Shown one piece after another: positions 24,019 to 25,683 of a stretch of DNA of 25,683 nucleotides. The stretch's first letter is position 1, and each line of letters starts with the position of its first letter. A program made the translations under genes and the position numbers. The DNA comes from JBBQNJ01 sp038329845. Lineage in GTDB: Bacteria > Planctomycetota > Phycisphaerae > Tepidisphaerales > Tepidisphaeraceae. The DNA lies in assembly GCA_038329845.1 (NCBI GenBank), contig JBBQNJ010000072.1:1-25683 (forward strand). Direction: 5' to 3'. The notes under the pieces were generated by a model. It was not told the origin of the DNA. It was given only the letters and a program-made list of their open reading frames with translations, and made no database searches.

Positions 24019-25290
24019 CGACAGGCTGCCCGGCTCGGGGACGGCGGTGAGCATGGCGACGGCGTGAATCCCACTGGCGTCGGCGTCGATGGCGGTGTAG
24101 GCGTACCCCGCCGGGGCCAGCAACTGCGTGGGGACCAGGCGATTGGTGTTGTCGCCCAGCCCAAGCTGGCCGTAGTAGTTGTCTCCCCAAGCCCACAGAC
24201 TGCCATCGGAGGAGAGGGCATAGCTGGAGTAGAAGCCCGCCGCAACGTCGATGAGGTCAACGCCCAAGTCCAGGGCGAGCAGGGGGATGGCGCTGGCCGT
24301 GGTCGTGCCATCGCCCAGTTGGCCGTTGTTGTTGTATCCCCATGCATACACATTACCGTTCTGGATCGCCAGGCTGTGGAGATATCCCCCCGCGACGGCG
24401 GTGATGTCGCTGGTCAGCCCGGTGACGGCCACGGGGACGTTGCTGGGGGTGGTCGACCCGTTGCCGAGCTGGCCGTAGTTGTTCCATCCCCACGCCTTGG
24501 CGGCCCCGTTCTGGATCGCCAGGCTGTGTATGCCTCCCCCCGCGACGGCGGTGACACCGCTGCCCAGCCCGCTGACGGCCACGGGGAGGTTGCTGCCGGT
24601 GTTCGACCCGTTGCCGAGCTCGCCGTAGTCGTTGGCTCCCCACGCCTTGGCGGCCCCGTTCTGGATCGCCAGGCTGTGGTAGCCTCCCCCCGCGACGGCG
24701 GTGATGCCGCTACCCAACCCCGTGACGGCCACGGGGAGGTTGCTGTTGGTGTTCGACCCGTTGCCGAGCTCGCCGTAGTAGTTGGCTCCCCACGCCTTGG
24801 CGGCCCCGTTCTGGATCGCCAGGCTGTGGTAATATCCCGCAGCGACGGCGGTGATGTCGCTGCCCAGCCCGGTGACTGCCACGGGGAGGTTGCTATTGGT
24901 GTAAGACCCATTGCCGAGCTGGCCGAAGTAGTTGGATCCCCACGCCTTGGCGGCCCCGTTCTGGATCGCCAGGCTGTGGTAGCGTCCCCCCGCGACGGCG
25001 GTGACACCGCTGCCCAGCCCGGTGACGGCCACGGGGACGTTGCTATTGGTGTAAGACCCATTGCCGAGCTCACCGTCGCCGTTGTATCCCCACGCCTGGG
25101 CGGCATTGTCGACCGCGGCCGCCGGTGCCGCCGCCAGGCCCAGCGCGCTGCCGGCCAAAACCGCCCCCAGCACCGCCCGAGCGCATCGTTCAGGGCTTTT
25201 CAACCGCCTGATTTGCACACGCGTGAACTTTGACTCGTTCTGACAAGTTGACCGCGGACGGGCGCATGGCCCAACAATATCCAATTTCAT
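23965..25290 (-). CDS. Secreted seven-repeat RCC1-type beta-propeller with PEP-CTERM anchor
   Basis: This 441-aa exported surface protein starts with an atypically long Arg-rich N-region, then a hydrophobic stretch (ARAVLGAVLAGSALGLAAAP, about 37-56) ending in an Ala-rich cleavage site. From residue 66 there are seven ~50-aa RCC1 repeats of the form AWGxNxxGQLGNGS...PVAVTGLGS...AVAGGxxHSLAIQNG, enough for a closed seven-bladed propeller. The C-terminus is VPEPGSLSLLALGGLALLRRRRR (417-439): a PEP motif, a transmembrane stretch and a poly-Arg tail, the exosortase sorting signal. The ATG at 25290 has AGGAG 4 nt upstream; a GTG at 25362 and a TTG at about 25200 are alternatives, the latter giving a shorter, more normal signal peptide. 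No exosortase is in the window. The ligand is unknown. Confidence 0.88.
   Translation of the reverse strand: MKLDIVGPCARPRSTCQNESKFTRVQIRRLKSPERCARAVLGAVLAGSALGLAAAPAAAVDNAAQAWGYNGDGELGNGSYTNSNVPVAVTGLGSGVTAVAGGRYHSLAIQNGAAKAWGSNYFGQLGNGSYTNSNLPVAVTGLGSDITAVAAGYYHSLAIQNGAAKAWGANYYGELGNGSNTNSNLPVAVTGLGSGITAVAGGGYHSLAIQNGAAKAWGANDYGELGNGSNTGSNLPVAVSGLGSGVTAVAGGGIHSLAIQNGAAKAWGWNNYGQLGNGSTTPSNVPVAVTGLTSDITAVAGGYLHSLAIQNGNVYAWGYNNNGQLGDGTTTASAIPLLALDLGVDLIDVAAGFYSSYALSSDGSLWAWGDNYYGQLGLGDNTNRLVPTQLLAPAGYAYTAIDADASGIHAVAMLTAVPEPGSLSLLALGGLALLRRRRRFA
24346..25095 (-). repeat. Five near-identical 150-bp coding repeats in the RCC1 gene
   Basis: Propeller repeats 1-5 are each exactly 150 bp and nearly identical in DNA as well as protein. 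For example, the stretch encoding HSLAIQNGAAKAWG recurs almost base for base. Repeats 6 and 7 are divergent. This suggests recent unit duplication or gene conversion, and the region is prone to copy-number change or assembly collapse. Confidence 0.85.
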
Positions 25291-25547
25291 TTTTCTCCTG
25301 GATTTCAAATGGCCGAGCCTCTTGCAAAACCCCCCGAAGTTTGGCGGAACGTTTGCCGTCACGTCTTCAGAAAGCCTGCCTGAGACTGATTGAAAGTGTG
25401 CCGCACTTCGCTCAATCCATCCATTGATTTACCCCCCCCCCCCCCTATAATATCTGTCAATTATTGTGTTTGAAGTAGTTATGCTGTATAAATCAGGGTA
25501 CAATTCTGTCCTCGGGTGCTAGACATCCGCAACCCGGGAGATGTACC
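25291..25547. other. Gene-free spacer with 14-base C run and AT-rich segment
   Basis: No gene is supported here. It includes the upstream region of the RCC1 gene, a 14-base C run (25432-25445), TATAAT directly after it (25446-25451), and an AT-rich stretch to about 25505 that contrasts with the GC-rich surroundings. A base-composition step next to a transposase-like frame suggests the edge of a mobile element; terminal inverted repeats could not be confirmed. Confidence 0.5.
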
Positions 25548-25683
25548 ATCAGCGGACTGGCGGAATTGGGCAACCTGTGGCACTGCATTCAGGCGTGGCT
25601 CTTTCCGATGCTGGAAGACGAGTTGGGCGAGCTCGATGAGAAGCACCGGGAGTTCGTCGCCGTTTGCGAGACCTGGGCACCGC
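25548..25683 (+). CDS. Probable transposase, N-terminal fragment (partial)
   Basis: The open frame runs off the window. It reads SGLAELGNLWHCIQAWLFP, followed by MLEDELGELDEKHREFVAV, which by recollection resembles the N-terminus of DDE (IS5/IS1182-like) transposases, where an NLWxxIQxxLFPxLEEELGxL-type opening is typical. No ATG, GTG or TTG occurs in frame after the stop at 25476; only a CTG at 25506 and non-standard codons do. The ATG at 25541 (after GGGAG) is in a different frame, so either a rare start or a one-base error at the start is needed. The boundary given is only where family-like sequence begins. Confidence 0.45.
   Translation, partial: MSGLAELGNLWHCIQAWLFPMLEDELGELDEKHREFVAVCETWAP

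Noticed and set aside
24346..25095. CRISPR-like array
   Set aside because: The repeats are contiguous 150-bp coding units without spacers and translate as RCC1 blades.
24064..25233. Long plus-strand open frame opposite the RCC1 gene (389 aa, repetitive)
   Set aside because: It is the antisense shadow of the 150-bp repeats; the minus frame has the signal peptide, RCC1 motifs and PEP-CTERM tail.

Overview
The window is a GC-rich bacterial fragment, most likely from a planctomycete (Phycisphaerae-like). The lineage call is inferred from the C-terminal PEP-CTERM tail with its poly-Arg end, the expansion of uroporphyrinogen-decarboxylase-like (UroD-like) methyltransferases, and the gene style. 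No rRNA or marker gene fixes it. Both ends look like contig ends: the first ~132 bases are homopolymer C/G runs, and the last ~140 bases are the start of a probable transposase behind a 14-base C run.

Region 1 (about 81-11643) is a corrinoid-dependent methyl-transfer locus. A reductive activator of corrinoid proteins (RACE type) and a DUF1638 protein overlap and are read leftward. A 129-bp gap separates them from a rightward operon. That operon has one small corrinoid-binding protein and six UroD-family genes carrying seven UroD domains, one gene being a tandem fusion. The seven domains differ at the position where MtaA/MtbA-type methyltransferases place their zinc ligands: HTDG three times, YGCC, HLCG, DCDG and HCCG. 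This suggests several methyl donors, or several metal/cofactor modes, feeding one corrinoid carrier that the RACE protein keeps active. No pterin-dependent (tetrahydrofolate) methyltransferase is visible, so the final methyl acceptor is open. This is the best candidate for an undescribed system here.

Region 2 (11804-12490, minus) is a DtxR/MntR-family metal-dependent repressor with its own recognisable promoter.

Region 3 (12648-18860, plus) is a tightly packed five-gene glycan or protein-glycosylation island. It encodes a large protein with a Maf-like N-terminus and a CgeB-like glycosyltransferase end, a GT2 enzyme with an extra C-terminal domain, a small GT-A-like protein, a relative of plant reversibly glycosylated polypeptide (GT75, UDP-arabinopyranose mutase family), and a DUF115/MptE-like protein.

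Region 4 (18929-23290) holds housekeeping and other genes: greA with a tRNA-Thr(TGT) six bases behind it, an FHA-domain tail-anchored protein, and a GH2 beta-mannosidase.

Region 5 (23431-end) appears rearranged. It has the N-terminal part of an alpha/beta-hydrolase that runs into the terminator of an opposing gene, a seven-bladed RCC1-type propeller with a PEP-CTERM tail (minus) whose first five repeats are nearly identical, then AT-rich sequence and the probable transposase start.
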